A stretch of 64,000 nt of DNA from Bacillota bacterium (GTDB lineage: Bacteria > Bacillota > Clostridia > Acetivibrionales > DSM-1351). Positions 27,086-36,443 of the stretch are shown here, piece by piece; position 1 is the first letter of the stretch; every line of letters begins with the position of its first letter. The notes beneath the pieces were generated by a model that saw only the letters and a list, made by a program, of their open reading frames with translations, ran no database searches and was not told where the DNA came from. The stretch spans positions 22,448 to 86,447 of the forward strand of contig JAEZIB010000038.1 in the NCBI GenBank assembly GCA_023416275.1, given 5' to 3'. The position numbers and the translations under genes are program-made.

Positions 27086-27162
27086 TTATCCACAGTTTTA
27101 ATTCCTTAAAAGATTAGTTATTAACAAGGTTATTCACATTATCCACAGGATAAATATACACA
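27086..27162 (+). promoter_or_regulatory. cluster of DnaA boxes
   Basis: Two perfect TTATCCACA boxes (27086-27094 and 27139-27147), a TTATTCACA box (27130-27138) directly abutting the second, and ATATACACA (27154-27162), one base off TTATACACA, all on the same strand. They lie in a 520-bp gene-free AT-rich region upstream of hpf. Also nearby: AAAACATTG/CAATGTTTT hairpin (around 27191-27213). Confidence 0.6.
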
Positions 27163-27375
27163 AAACAGATGTTTTGTTGAATAAATGTGCAAAACATTGT
27201 AAAGCAATGTTTTAAAGCTAGCAATGGTGGTATATAAAAGAAATACAAAATTAGATTTATATTTATAGAAGGAATTTATTAATGCCATGTAGAAATATAG
27301 ACTCATAACAAGTACCAATATTTGAATGGCTAAATTATTTCTTTCACACGAAAATATGGAGAGGGGCTGTTACTT

Positions 27376-27906
27376 ATGAAAACTATAATTAATGGAAAAA
27401 ACATTGAGATTACTGAAGGACTTAGAGAAAGAGTAACAAAAAAGATTTCAAAGTTAAATAGATTTTTTGATAAAGAGGCTGAAGCACATGTAACCTTGGC
27501 GGTTCAAAAACTAAGACAGACAGCTGAAATAACTATTTCTTATAGTGGTATTGTTTTGAGGGCTGAAGAATCAAATGAAGATATGTATGTTTCAATTGAT
27601 AAGGCAGTTGACTTAATAGAAAGACAAATCAGAAAGAATAAAACAAGACTTGAAAAAAGACTTTACGAGAATGATTTTAGAGTTGAGAACTTTACATTTA
27701 CAGAAGAGATACCTGAAGAGAAAGAATTTAAAATAGTTAGATCAAAGAGATTTGCAATCAAGCCTATGGACGTAGAAGAAGCTATTCTTCAAATGAATTT
27801 ACTAGGACACGAATTCTTTATGTTCTTTAATGCAGATACTAACCATAGCAACGTAGTTTACAAAAGAAAAGACGGAAACTATGGTTTGATTGAACCAGAA
27901 TTTTAA
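27376..27906 (+). CDS. hpf: ribosome hibernation promoting factor, long form
   Basis: 176 residues. The N-terminal domain (~1-100) is the RaiA/HPF fold (IINGKNIEITEGLRERVTKKI...FFDKEAEAHVTL), and the C-terminal ~55 residues (FKIVRSKRFAIKPMDVEEAILQMNLLGHEFFMFFN) are the dimerisation domain of long HPF, which pairs 70S ribosomes into inactive 100S dimers in slow growth. SD GAGAGGGG. The long upstream region may contain a noncoding RNA, since a raiA-linked RNA is known in Firmicutes, but I could not confirm it by eye. Confidence 0.96.
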   Translation: MKTIINGKNIEITEGLRERVTKKISKLNRFFDKEAEAHVTLAVQKLRQTAEITISYSGIVLRAEESNEDMYVSIDKAVDLIERQIRKNKTRLEKRLYENDFRVENFTFTEEIPEEKEFKIVRSKRFAIKPMDVEEAILQMNLLGHEFFMFFNADTNHSNVVYKRKDGNYGLIEPEF

Positions 27907-27927
27907 GTAGAGTTAAAATAATAATTA

Positions 27928-27977
27928 CAAAAGGGTGTCTTGGCAGAATATATTTTTGCTAGGATACCTTTTTTTAC
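27928..27977 (+). terminator. terminator after hpf
   Basis: AAAAGGGTGTCTTGGCA and TGCTAGGATACCTTTTTTT pair with several G-T wobbles; ends in a run of T. Confidence 0.7.
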
Positions 27978-28111
27978 AGTAGTTATCATTTTACATTTTC
28001 TGCTCAAAGTAATATAATACAAAAAGTAATGCTTCTATGTAGGTAGAAGGATTAGCATCCTAAAGCCTAAAGCCTATCAACACTGTTACATGTTACAAGG
28101 AGATTTGAGAT

Positions 28112-30004
28112 ATGTATGTAAAAACTTCTTATGGTATTTCAGTTGCTAAAAGGAGAAGTATAAATCGAGGGAATGATTTTTGGGGTTATTTACTTCAGGA
28201 GTGGTTACTTTTTCTGACTCTTGGAATACTCATTATAAAATCAATTGTTTTGATGGGATTTGTATATAGTCAGGATCAATCTGTTATAGATATGTCTAAA
28301 GGTATAAAAAATATACAGTACATTTCAATTTGCATTGCACCTTTAGTGACTTTAGTAGCATTTAACTTCTTGGCAAAAAATAAAGGGAGATTGTGGTTTC
28401 TCTTAATTCTAAACTTTTTATGTTCCACTATATTTCTGTTTGATGCAGTTTATTTACGATCGGGTGGGAATTTTTTATCGCTTCAGTTGCTAAGGCAAAC
28501 TGGAAATTTAGATAATCTATGGGGAAGCATATTTGCCTTGTTTAGATCGTGCGATATAGTATTCTTATTTGATATCCCTATAATAGCAATTCTTTTAATA
28601 ATAACAAGAAAACTTTATTATTCATCTCCGCTATTTACTGCTTTAAAACCCCGCATAATAGCATTTTTTACTATGTTTATTTTATCAATAGCTGTAATGG
28701 TAACTAGATATATTGCAATAAATGTTTATGGTAATGACAAAAATGATTATATTTTTTATACCTTTTGGAATCCTGGACAAACAATTTGTAATAATTCTCC
28801 GATAGCATATCATTTTTTGGACTTTTATACATTTTTATCAGATTTTAAACCATACAATATATCCAAAGATGAAAGAGCAGATATTCAGGCTTGGATTGAT
28901 TCAAAGAACGAAAACCTTCCTGACAATTCCTATAAGGGTATTTATAAAAACAAGAATCTTTTGGTAATACATGTTGAGTCCCTTGAGAATTTTGTTATCG
29001 GTCAGTCAGTGGACGGACAGGAGATTACACCGACACTGAACAAGCTGCTTGAAAACAGTATTTATTTTGATAATTATTATTCACAGGTAAATGAAGGAAC
29101 CAGCTCAGATGCCGATTTAATGACTAACACTTCTGTTTTTCCTGTGAGAAAGGGAAGCACATTTTTCAGATTTCCATATACAACCTACAATTCTATGCCA
29201 AAAATACTTGAAAGCCAAGGCTATTCCACAATGGCAATTCATCCTGATAATGGCGAATATTGGAATTGGATGGAAGCGTTAGATAACATGGGCTTTCAAC
29301 AGTGTATTGATGCAAAGAGCTTTATAATGGATGAAGTTATTTTTCTAGGATTAAGTGACGGGTCTTTTTTCAGGCAAGTAAAGGATACTATAATAACCCA
29401 AAAAACACCTTTTTATAATTTTATGGTTACACTTACAAGTCATTCTCCTTTTAATATGCCAGAGAGACACAAGCAGCTAAAATTAGCTCCTTCAATTGCA
29501 AACACAACTTTGGGAGGATATTTTCAAAGTATTAATTACACTGATAGAAGCTTAGGAACATTTATTGATGAATTAGATAAATCTGGTACACTTGATAACA
29601 CCGTACTTGTTATTGCAGGAGACCATGATTCTGTTCATAGATATTTTAGTGATGAAATACGTTCAATTAAGCCTTCACAAAATTGGTGGCTGGAAAATGA
29701 CAGTAGAATCCCACTAATAATTTATCAGAAGGGTCAGGCAGCTCAGGTAATACATACAACAGGTGGACAGATTGATTTAATGCCAACAATTTTATATTTA
29801 TTTGGTACAGATAAGAGCCAATATGAGTCAACGACATTTGGAAGGAATCTAATGAACACTAATAAAGATTATGCTGTATTAGCAAATGGAGAAGTTAAAG
29901 GAAATGTAACAGAGGACCAAAAAGCAGAGCTTGTAAAAAGCTTGGAATACGCGGATAAGGCAATAAGAGTAAATTTCTTTAAAACAGAAAGCTCAACTAA
30001 GTGA
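28112..30004 (+). CDS. lipoteichoic acid synthase-like sulfatase family protein
   Basis: 630 residues. Five N-terminal membrane helices (~25-50, 65-85, 90-115, 140-165, 185-210) then an extracellular alkaline-phosphatase-like domain. Catalytic nucleophile Thr in VNEGTSSDADLMT, metal ligands in VIHVESLENF and GDHDSVHRYF. LtaS enzymes build glycerol-phosphate polymers from phosphatidylglycerol on the outer membrane face; related proteins transfer other phospho-head groups. No glycolipid-synthesis gene is adjacent, so polymer versus other head-group transfer is open. SD AAGGAGA. Confidence 0.92.
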   Translation: MYVKTSYGISVAKRRSINRGNDFWGYLLQEWLLFLTLGILIIKSIVLMGFVYSQDQSVIDMSKGIKNIQYISICIAPLVTLVAFNFLAKNKGRLWFLLILNFLCSTIFLFDAVYLRSGGNFLSLQLLRQTGNLDNLWGSIFALFRSCDIVFLFDIPIIAILLIITRKLYYSSPLFTALKPRIIAFFTMFILSIAVMVTRYIAINVYGNDKNDYIFYTFWNPGQTICNNSPIAYHFLDFYTFLSDFKPYNISKDERADIQAWIDSKNENLPDNSYKGIYKNKNLLVIHVESLENFVIGQSVDGQEITPTLNKLLENSIYFDNYYSQVNEGTSSDADLMTNTSVFPVRKGSTFFRFPYTTYNSMPKILESQGYSTMAIHPDNGEYWNWMEALDNMGFQQCIDAKSFIMDEVIFLGLSDGSFFRQVKDTIITQKTPFYNFMVTLTSHSPFNMPERHKQLKLAPSIANTTLGGYFQSINYTDRSLGTFIDELDKSGTLDNTVLVIAGDHDSVHRYFSDEIRSIKPSQNWWLENDSRIPLIIYQKGQAAQVIHTTGGQIDLMPTILYLFGTDKSQYESTTFGRNLMNTNKDYAVLANGEVKGNVTEDQKAELVKSLEYADKAIRVNFFKTESSTK

Positions 30005-30076
30005 AAACTAGAATTTTGTTTAATTTATAAGGTATAGCTGTAAAACAGTTACAGCCCAATTTGGGAGGTGTTTATT

Positions 30077-30586
30077 TTGAAAAATATAATTCTGATAGGT
30101 ATGCCAAGTTCAGGGAAAAGCACAGTAGGAGTAATTATTGCAAAGCATTTGGGAATGTCCTTTGTAGATACTGATGTTATTCTTCAAACACAACAAACTA
30201 AAAAATTACAGGACATAATAAACACAGATGGGATAGAGAAATTTCTAGAAATAGAGGAAAATACAATTCTATCACTTGACCTGAGTAACACTGTAATTGC
30301 TACAGGAGGAAGTGTAGTATACAGCGAAAAGGCAATGAAACATTTAAAAGCCAATGGAATAGTAATTTATTTAAATATAAATATGAGGACTGTTACTAGA
30401 AGATTAAAAAACATAAAAACCAGGGGAGTAGTACTAAGTCCAGGGCAGACCTTGGAGGAGATTTATCAAAAGAGAAAACCACTCTATGAGAAATATGCAG
30501 ATATTATAATTGATAGCTCTGAAAACTCAATAGATGAAACAATAGAAGCAATTCTGGATAAAATAGTGATTTCCAATAAATCATAG
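30077..30586 (+). CDS. shikimate kinase-like protein
   Basis: 169 residues from the TTG at 30077, chosen by GGGAGG at 30063-30068. Walker A is GMPSSGKST (residues ~8-16), followed by FVDTDVIL, ATGGSVV, and an RKPLYEKYADI end, as in shikimate kinases. But the shikimate-binding Arg of the usual GExxFRxxE segment is missing (GIEKFLEIEE). So it may phosphorylate something else. No other aromatic-pathway gene is nearby. A small hairpin GCCCAATTTGGG overlaps the ribosome binding site. Confidence 0.78.
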   Translation: MKNIILIGMPSSGKSTVGVIIAKHLGMSFVDTDVILQTQQTKKLQDIINTDGIEKFLEIEENTILSLDLSNTVIATGGSVVYSEKAMKHLKANGIVIYLNINMRTVTRRLKNIKTRGVVLSPGQTLEEIYQKRKPLYEKYADIIIDSSENSIDETIEAILDKIVISNKS

Positions 30587-30640
30587 TTTGATTTTGGCAA
30601 AGATGCGAGGCATAGGTATAAATATGAGTAATTTTAATGA

Positions 30641-30883
30641 ATAAATCAAGTTTTTTATAGTTATAACCAATTACTTGAGAAGTTTAGTGATATTTCTAAT
30701 ATAAAAAAGGATGCTGCTAAAGCATTTGTAGGTTTTTTAACAGCAGTGCGTTATTTTGGAGCCGATAGGATAGATACTGTGAAGGCTTATCTTAAAGGTG
30801 AACATAATGAGATTACAAGTCGAAGTCTGTGCAATAATCACCCCATTCTTTGGTCTGGGTTAGAAGTATGGAAAAACCAATAA
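30641..30883 (+). pseudogene. start-less reading frame, likely gene remnant
   Basis: An 80-codon open frame with protein-like composition (KKDAAKAFVGFLTAVRYFGA, then DRIDTVKAYLKGEHNE) bounded by a TGA at 30638-30640 and a TAA at 30881-30883. No ATG, GTG or TTG with a ribosome binding site opens it. It lies in the 440-bp gap before pcrA. No family recognised; reads as the 3' remnant of a lost gene. Confidence 0.45.
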
Positions 30884-31027
30884 ATATTTATGGAAGATAT
30901 TTTAAGGTGTAATTTCTATTAAACGCTATGCTAAATATGATATACTACGTAAAAGGAATTAATTATTTATGTTTTAAATATCATTAATAGCAAAACTATT
31001 AGATTTACATGTATTTTGGAGGAATAA

Positions 31028-33517
31028 ATGGAATTGTTAAACGGGTTAAACAAAGAACAAAAGGAAGCAGTACTTCACAATGAAGGACCCCTTTTAATAT
31101 TGGCAGGTGCAGGCTCAGGGAAAACAAGAGTTCTTACGCATAGAATTGCACACTTAATAAAGGAACAGGGAGTTTATCCATCAAGCATATTGGCTATAAC
31201 ATTTACAAACAAGGCAGCAAGGGAAATGAGAGAAAGAATAGACTCACTTATTGGTGATTTGAGTAATGATATGTGGGTTGGAACTTTTCACTCTATTTGC
31301 ATAAGAATATTAAGAAGAGATATCGAAAAGCTTGGGTATGACAGAAGCTTTGTTATTTATGATACTACAGACCAGCAGGTTGTAATTAAGGAATGTCTTA
31401 AGGAGTTAAATTTGAATGACAAGAATTTCCCTCCTAAATCAGTGCTTGAAACTATCGGAAAGCAAAAGGACGAGCTTACAGATGCAAATCACTTTGAAAA
31501 GCTTTATGCTTCCGACTTCAGAATGGGGAAGATCGCTAAGGCCTATAAACTCTATGAGAAAAAGCTAAAAAACAATAATGCGCTTGATTTTGATGACATT
31601 ATAATGAATACAATAAAGCTCTTTAAACAATGCCCAGAGGTTTTGGAATATTATCAGAGAAGGTTCAGATACATTCTTGTAGATGAGTATCAGGATACAA
31701 ATACTGCTCAGTATACACTGGTGCACCAATTGTCTGAAGCTCACCAGAATCTATGTGTGGTAGGTGATGATGACCAGTCAATTTATGGGTGGAGAGGTGC
31801 GAATATCCGTAATATTCTCGACTTTGAGAAGGATTTTAAGAGCTGTAAAACAATAAAATTAGAGCAGAATTATCGTTCTACTCAAAATATACTTGACGCT
31901 GCAAACTTTGTTATAAGCAATAATACAGGCAGAAAGTGCAAAAGCTTATGGACAGAAAATAAAGGCGGAAGCAAGATTGTTGTATGTGAAAATGACAACG
32001 AGCATGAAGAGGCAATGTACACTGCTAGAGAGATTCAAAGATTGATAAATGAGGAAAACAGAAAATTTAAGGACTTTGCAGTATTATACAGAATAAATGC
32101 GCAATCTCGCATACTAGAAGAAATGTTTATGCGGGAAGGCTTGCCGTACAAGATAGTGGGAGGACAGAAGTTCTATGACAGAAAGGAAATCAAGGATATA
32201 ATTGCATATCTGAGATTAATACAAAATCCTGCTGATAACGTCAGCTTAAAGAGAATTATAAATGTTCCTAAAAGGGGTATTGGAGACACTACTGTTGAGC
32301 ATGCTGAGAATATATCCATTGAGAATGGACTATCTATATTCGCTATTATATCTGATGCGCAAGAATATTCTGCTTTAGGCAGAGCAGCACAAAAGCTTGA
32401 TGCTTTTTCAAAGATGATAATGAGACTTAGGACAATGAAGGAAACTATGAGCATTACGGAGCTGCTCGATATGGTAATAAATGATACAGGTATTTTGAAA
32501 GAATATGAAGTTGAAAATACCGTTGAAGCACAATCAAGAGTGGAAAATATAAAAGAGTTAAAATCAGTTGCTTTAGAATTTGAAAAGCAAAATGAACTAA
32601 ACACCCTAGAGGAGTTTTTGTCGAATATATCATTGGTTTCCGACTTAGATAACCTTGAGGAAGAGCAGGATTATGTGGTTTTAATGACAATGCACAGTGC
32701 AAAAGGGCTTGAGTTTCCGGTTGTCTTTATTCCTGGAATGGAAGAAGGAGTTTTTCCTGGCTACAGGGCAATAACAGAGGGGCCAGAACAATTAGAGGAA
32801 GAACGCAGACTTTGTTATGTAGGCATAACACGTGCCAGAGAAAAACTATATTTGTCAAATGCGAGATTTAGAACTCTTTTTGGTAACTCAAGCTATAACA
32901 GGCCTTCTCGGTTTTTATCAGAAATACCTGAAAATTTAGTAGACTATCCCTTCAAGCCATCAAGAAATTCCTTTGAAAGGGAAACAACTGCTTGGAGTAA
33001 GACTACAACTTGGGGTAAGAATGGAAGCTCAAGCTATACTGGAACCTCAAGTTATTCTGGAACTTCGAGTTTTACTGGAACTTCTAGTAATGCAGGAACT
33101 AATAGTGCAACAAAACCTATGGGGACTAGTGGAAGTACATCTCAAGCATCAGGTACAAATAAAACTGTAGCTGGTGGTTCACTTAAGGACTTACTAAATT
33201 CAAACTTGGTAACGCGCGGATTTGGTGGAAGCTCAGCTTCTGCTGGAAGTTCATCTAATGGAGCTGGGAAACCGCCGATAGATAGTTGGGGTGGAAGAAC
33301 TTCCAATGGAGCACCTGCAAATAATATAACATCGAAGTCAGTAACAGCTACAGCAGGCTTTAATACTGGGAATAAAGTTGAGCATAAAAAATTTGGAAGA
33401 GGTACTATTTCAAAAGTTACACTAGATAATGGTGACCAAATACTGGAAATACAATTTGAGGGTGCTGGAATGAAAAGACTCCTGGCATCAATGGCAAATT
33501 TAAAGCTACTAGAATAG
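31028..33517 (+). CDS. pcrA: UvrD/PcrA-type DNA helicase
   Basis: 829-residue SF1A helicase. Motifs: Q-motif LNKEQKEAV, Walker A AGAGSGKTR, DEYQDTN, GDDDQSIYGWRGA, LEQNYRST, MTMHSAKGLEF, VGITRARE. Unusual: after ~650 there is a ~150-residue Ser/Thr/Gly-rich low-complexity linker with near-repeats of SSYTGT/SSYSGT/SSFTGT, before a conserved C-terminal element (KKFGRGTISKV...). PcrA acts in repair, replication and removal of RNA polymerase or recombinase from DNA. SD GGAGG. Monocistronic. Confidence 0.96.
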   Translation: MELLNGLNKEQKEAVLHNEGPLLILAGAGSGKTRVLTHRIAHLIKEQGVYPSSILAITFTNKAAREMRERIDSLIGDLSNDMWVGTFHSICIRILRRDIEKLGYDRSFVIYDTTDQQVVIKECLKELNLNDKNFPPKSVLETIGKQKDELTDANHFEKLYASDFRMGKIAKAYKLYEKKLKNNNALDFDDIIMNTIKLFKQCPEVLEYYQRRFRYILVDEYQDTNTAQYTLVHQLSEAHQNLCVVGDDDQSIYGWRGANIRNILDFEKDFKSCKTIKLEQNYRSTQNILDAANFVISNNTGRKCKSLWTENKGGSKIVVCENDNEHEEAMYTAREIQRLINEENRKFKDFAVLYRINAQSRILEEMFMREGLPYKIVGGQKFYDRKEIKDIIAYLRLIQNPADNVSLKRIINVPKRGIGDTTVEHAENISIENGLSIFAIISDAQEYSALGRAAQKLDAFSKMIMRLRTMKETMSITELLDMVINDTGILKEYEVENTVEAQSRVENIKELKSVALEFEKQNELNTLEEFLSNISLVSDLDNLEEEQDYVVLMTMHSAKGLEFPVVFIPGMEEGVFPGYRAITEGPEQLEEERRLCYVGITRAREKLYLSNARFRTLFGNSSYNRPSRFLSEIPENLVDYPFKPSRNSFERETTAWSKTTTWGKNGSSSYTGTSSYSGTSSFTGTSSNAGTNSATKPMGTSGSTSQASGTNKTVAGGSLKDLLNSNLVTRGFGGSSASAGSSSNGAGKPPIDSWGGRTSNGAPANNITSKSVTATAGFNTGNKVEHKKFGRGTISKVTLDNGDQILEIQFEGAGMKRLLASMANLKLLE

Positions 33518-33666
33518 ATACTTTGACATGTCAACTTTATATGAATGTTTACTTAAAGCCAATAAGTTGATATTCTGAGCAAGTTTTGAGTTTGAATTGA
33601 TTTAAAGAATAAAAAAGTTCTAGGGTATCAACTGACAACGATATACACTTTTTGGAGGAGTTACAA

Positions 33667-35868
33667 ATGGGAAAACGCATTTTTATCCTAGTGCTAATAT
33701 TATCATTGATACTTACTATTGTGCCGAACATAAGCGCAGTGAGTACATATAGCAATAAGGAACTGGCTCAAGCGGTTGAACTGGGATTTGGTGCTTATCG
33801 TTCAGACAACCCGGCGGTTACATACAAGCAGTTTATGAAAATGCTTGACCGCACAGTCGAGCTTGCTGATGCATCAAAACTCGCAAAATGGAAGACATGT
33901 TTGCCGCTAGCTCGTAAATCAAACAAAACGATTACGCGATTCAATGCTATGCTTGCGGTATTATATGCAGCAAATACTCTAGGCAGTAATTATACGGAGT
34001 TTAACACCGAGTGGGATTCTTTGAACACTAAAATCGGCGAGCCTTGGAATTACTGCATTGCAGATACAAAAATATTTGGCAACTGGCCGTTCTCAAAAGT
34101 ATCAAAAGGGTTTGTAAATGATAAATATGTTTATGATTGGAATAATATCGCATTAGCTTATTTCTACGGTATGGCAAGGGCTTCTCATATTACCAGAAAC
34201 CGTTTATTTGATTATGATTCAACAAAAAACTCTATGCGTCCCTCAGTACCTTTGACCTACACAGAAGCGATGTTAGTTTCTTCACGGCTATATTGGTCTT
34301 ACATACAGCCAGAACGTGCACTAACTGAATCGGATAAAAAAATCCTTGCAGAAGCCGAGCGTAGACGTGAGGCAATTCAAAACAGTCCTACAAACGTAAT
34401 GGTGACTGGTAAAAAATACTATGTTTCCAATTCTGGCAGTGATAATAACGATGGTCTATCGCCTCAAACTGCATGGAATACCATTACAAAAGTGAATAAC
34501 GTGAAACTAAATCCCGGTGATGGTGTGTTTTTTAAACGCGGTGATTTATGGCGTTCACAATTGCTAATTTGTCAGAATGGTATAACATATTCTGCATACG
34601 GAGAAGGAGAAAAGCCACGTATTTACGGCTCTCCTGAAAATGGCTCGGGTGCTGAGAAGTGGAAGCTACTTGAAGGCACAAAAAACATCTGGGTGTTTTA
34701 TAAAGACATGCAGGATTGTGGTGGAATTCTGCTCGACAATTCTAAGGTTGCAGGTAAATATTGTGCTTACTGGAATGGCACACGTTATATGGATTTAGGT
34801 AAAAATCCGCTTTTAGGTGATTATTCCGAAGAAACACTCAGAAATGCAAAGCCGTTTGATGTCAAAACCATCGACAATCTACGTTTCTTTAACAAAATAA
34901 GCTATTTAGGTGAAAATTATTATAGCCGAAGTGGAAAATTGTACCTACGCTGTGATGCGGGGAATCCAGGTGTTATTTATGATTCAATCGAATTCATTAC
35001 CGGATTTGCCAATGACGAAAGTTGCCAGGCGTTAGTGTCACTCGCGTCAGGTAGCATAGTTGATAATCTGTGTCTCAAGTTCTGCGTAGGTGGAGCATAT
35101 ATGGGTGATCAAGGCCATACTAATGAAATATTACAGAACTGCGAGATTGGCTATATCGGAGGAACCATGTGGATGGGTTATACAGGACATAACTATGGCG
35201 GAAACGATTTTGGTGGGCTGATTACCCGTTCAGGTGATGGTGTTCTTATGGGCGGATCAAATAATAAATGTATCAATAATTATATTTATCAAGTATGGGA
35301 TAACGCAGTAACAGTTGAAGCGAGCGGAGAAAAGGATCAACTTATTGAAAATAACTATATCGAATATTGCTATGGTGGGTTAATGACTGGCGGTTGGAAT
35401 ATGGTTGATGTCAACGAACCGCAATATGAGAATATCACTTTTACAAACAATTATGTAATGTGGATGGGCCGATTTAATAATTGGTCGCACTACTACGATG
35501 GATTGGACAACGGTGGTGCTCAGATATTAATATCAAATAATGCTGGCAATCGCAATATAAAGTATATAAACAATGTTTTTTATGAATCGCTTGACAATCC
35601 GATTGTTATGTATTATAACTATGACCTCAAACAGCCAATTACATTCTCTGGCAATACATATATACAACTTAATGGCGGGCTACTAATAAATTACAAGCAT
35701 TACACTAAGAACAAGAGTGGTAAATATGGATTGCATGAGGAGGGGCTTTATTACTATAACGATGATGCTTTGCACACAATAAACAGTGTACTAGGCGACA
35801 GTACTGCTTCTGTACTGCCAATGTCATTGCCTAGTAGAAGCAAAAAAGAGCAAGCCAATCAAAAATAA
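33667..35868 (+). CDS. secreted right-handed beta-helix protein, possible polysaccharide lyase/hydrolase
   Basis: 733 residues from the ATG at 33667 (GGAGG at ~33655). Signal peptide: KRIFILVLILSLILT...ISAVS. Residues ~30-240 are a helical region of unknown type. From ~255 (YYVSNSGSDNNDGLSPQTAW) to the C-terminus it has the opening found in pectate-lyase-like/DUF1565 beta-helix proteins followed by Asn/Gly-rich rungs (NNKCINNYIYQVWDNAV, ENITFTNNYVMW). Exact sugar target unknown. Codon use looks richer in G and C than the neighbours, and the gene has its own strong terminator, suggesting acquisition. Confidence 0.8.
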   Translation: MGKRIFILVLILSLILTIVPNISAVSTYSNKELAQAVELGFGAYRSDNPAVTYKQFMKMLDRTVELADASKLAKWKTCLPLARKSNKTITRFNAMLAVLYAANTLGSNYTEFNTEWDSLNTKIGEPWNYCIADTKIFGNWPFSKVSKGFVNDKYVYDWNNIALAYFYGMARASHITRNRLFDYDSTKNSMRPSVPLTYTEAMLVSSRLYWSYIQPERALTESDKKILAEAERRREAIQNSPTNVMVTGKKYYVSNSGSDNNDGLSPQTAWNTITKVNNVKLNPGDGVFFKRGDLWRSQLLICQNGITYSAYGEGEKPRIYGSPENGSGAEKWKLLEGTKNIWVFYKDMQDCGGILLDNSKVAGKYCAYWNGTRYMDLGKNPLLGDYSEETLRNAKPFDVKTIDNLRFFNKISYLGENYYSRSGKLYLRCDAGNPGVIYDSIEFITGFANDESCQALVSLASGSIVDNLCLKFCVGGAYMGDQGHTNEILQNCEIGYIGGTMWMGYTGHNYGGNDFGGLITRSGDGVLMGGSNNKCINNYIYQVWDNAVTVEASGEKDQLIENNYIEYCYGGLMTGGWNMVDVNEPQYENITFTNNYVMWMGRFNNWSHYYDGLDNGGAQILISNNAGNRNIKYINNVFYESLDNPIVMYYNYDLKQPITFSGNTYIQLNGGLLINYKHYTKNKSGKYGLHEEGLYYYNDDALHTINSVLGDSTASVLPMSLPSRSKKEQANQK

Positions 35869-35883
35869 GCAAGCCCATAAAAT

Positions 35884-35922
35884 AAAAAGTTTTAGAAAAT
35901 GTATTATTTTCTAAAACTTTTT
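35884..35922. terminator. strong bidirectional-type terminator
   Basis: AAAAAGTTTTAGAAAAT (35884-35900) pairs perfectly with ATTTTCTAAAACTTTTT (35906-35922), a 17-bp stem, ending in T6. Confidence 0.9.
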
Positions 35923-35944
35923 TGATTATGCTGTGTATATATGT

Positions 35945-36100
35945 ATATAACGAGGCAAAAAATGTCCCACACATCTATAAGTGGCGGATACTTATTTGAT
36001 TTTTATGCGGTAAGAATATCTCCAGCCTCGTTGAAATACCGCTACTGTAATGAAATTTTTTTACAATCGAAAAATTTCATTTTGAATTTAGGTATTATAA
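35945..36100 (+). repeat. repeat family 1, copy C1 (156 bp)
   Basis: Left end ATATAACG. The pair ACGCC/GGCGT that encloses the 3' hairpin in other copies is here ATACC/GGTAT: two base pairs changed on both sides. The right end TTATAA (36095-36100) is shared with the next copy. Confidence 0.85.
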
Positions 36101-36251
36101 CGAGGCAAGAAAATGTCCCACACTTCAATAAGTGGTGAGTCCCGATTTGATTTTCAGGCGATGAGTGTATCTCCTGCCTCGCATACACGCCGTTGATGTA
36201 ATGAAATTTTTCTATAACCGAAAAATTTTATTTTGGATCTAGGCGTTATAA
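36095..36251 (+). repeat. repeat family 1, copy C2 (157 bp)
   Basis: TTATAACG to CGTTATAA, head-to-tail with C1 and sharing a single TTATAA. The 3' hairpin keeps pairing through a G-T wobble. Confidence 0.85.
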
Positions 36252-36443
36252 TACAATTTAGCATTTAAAATATAGAAAAAACATTATACAAAGTAGTATA
36301 ACAAAATAATAGGAGTTGAATAAAGCTAAGGCATTAATTTTAACCCAACTTTCAATTGATAAATTTGAGCACCATTACTTTCTATGTGGGAAAGTTGAGT
36401 TATAAATAAATATATTTGTGCATAAAAAGGGGTGGTAGCATAT

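Noticed and set aside
27020..27375. raiA-type noncoding RNA upstream of hpf
   Set aside because: Position fits, but I cannot recognise the conserved core by reading; a covariance search is needed.
35945..36251. CRISPR-like repeat array
   Set aside because: Only two ~155-bp copies with no spacers and no cas genes; they are family 1 repeats.
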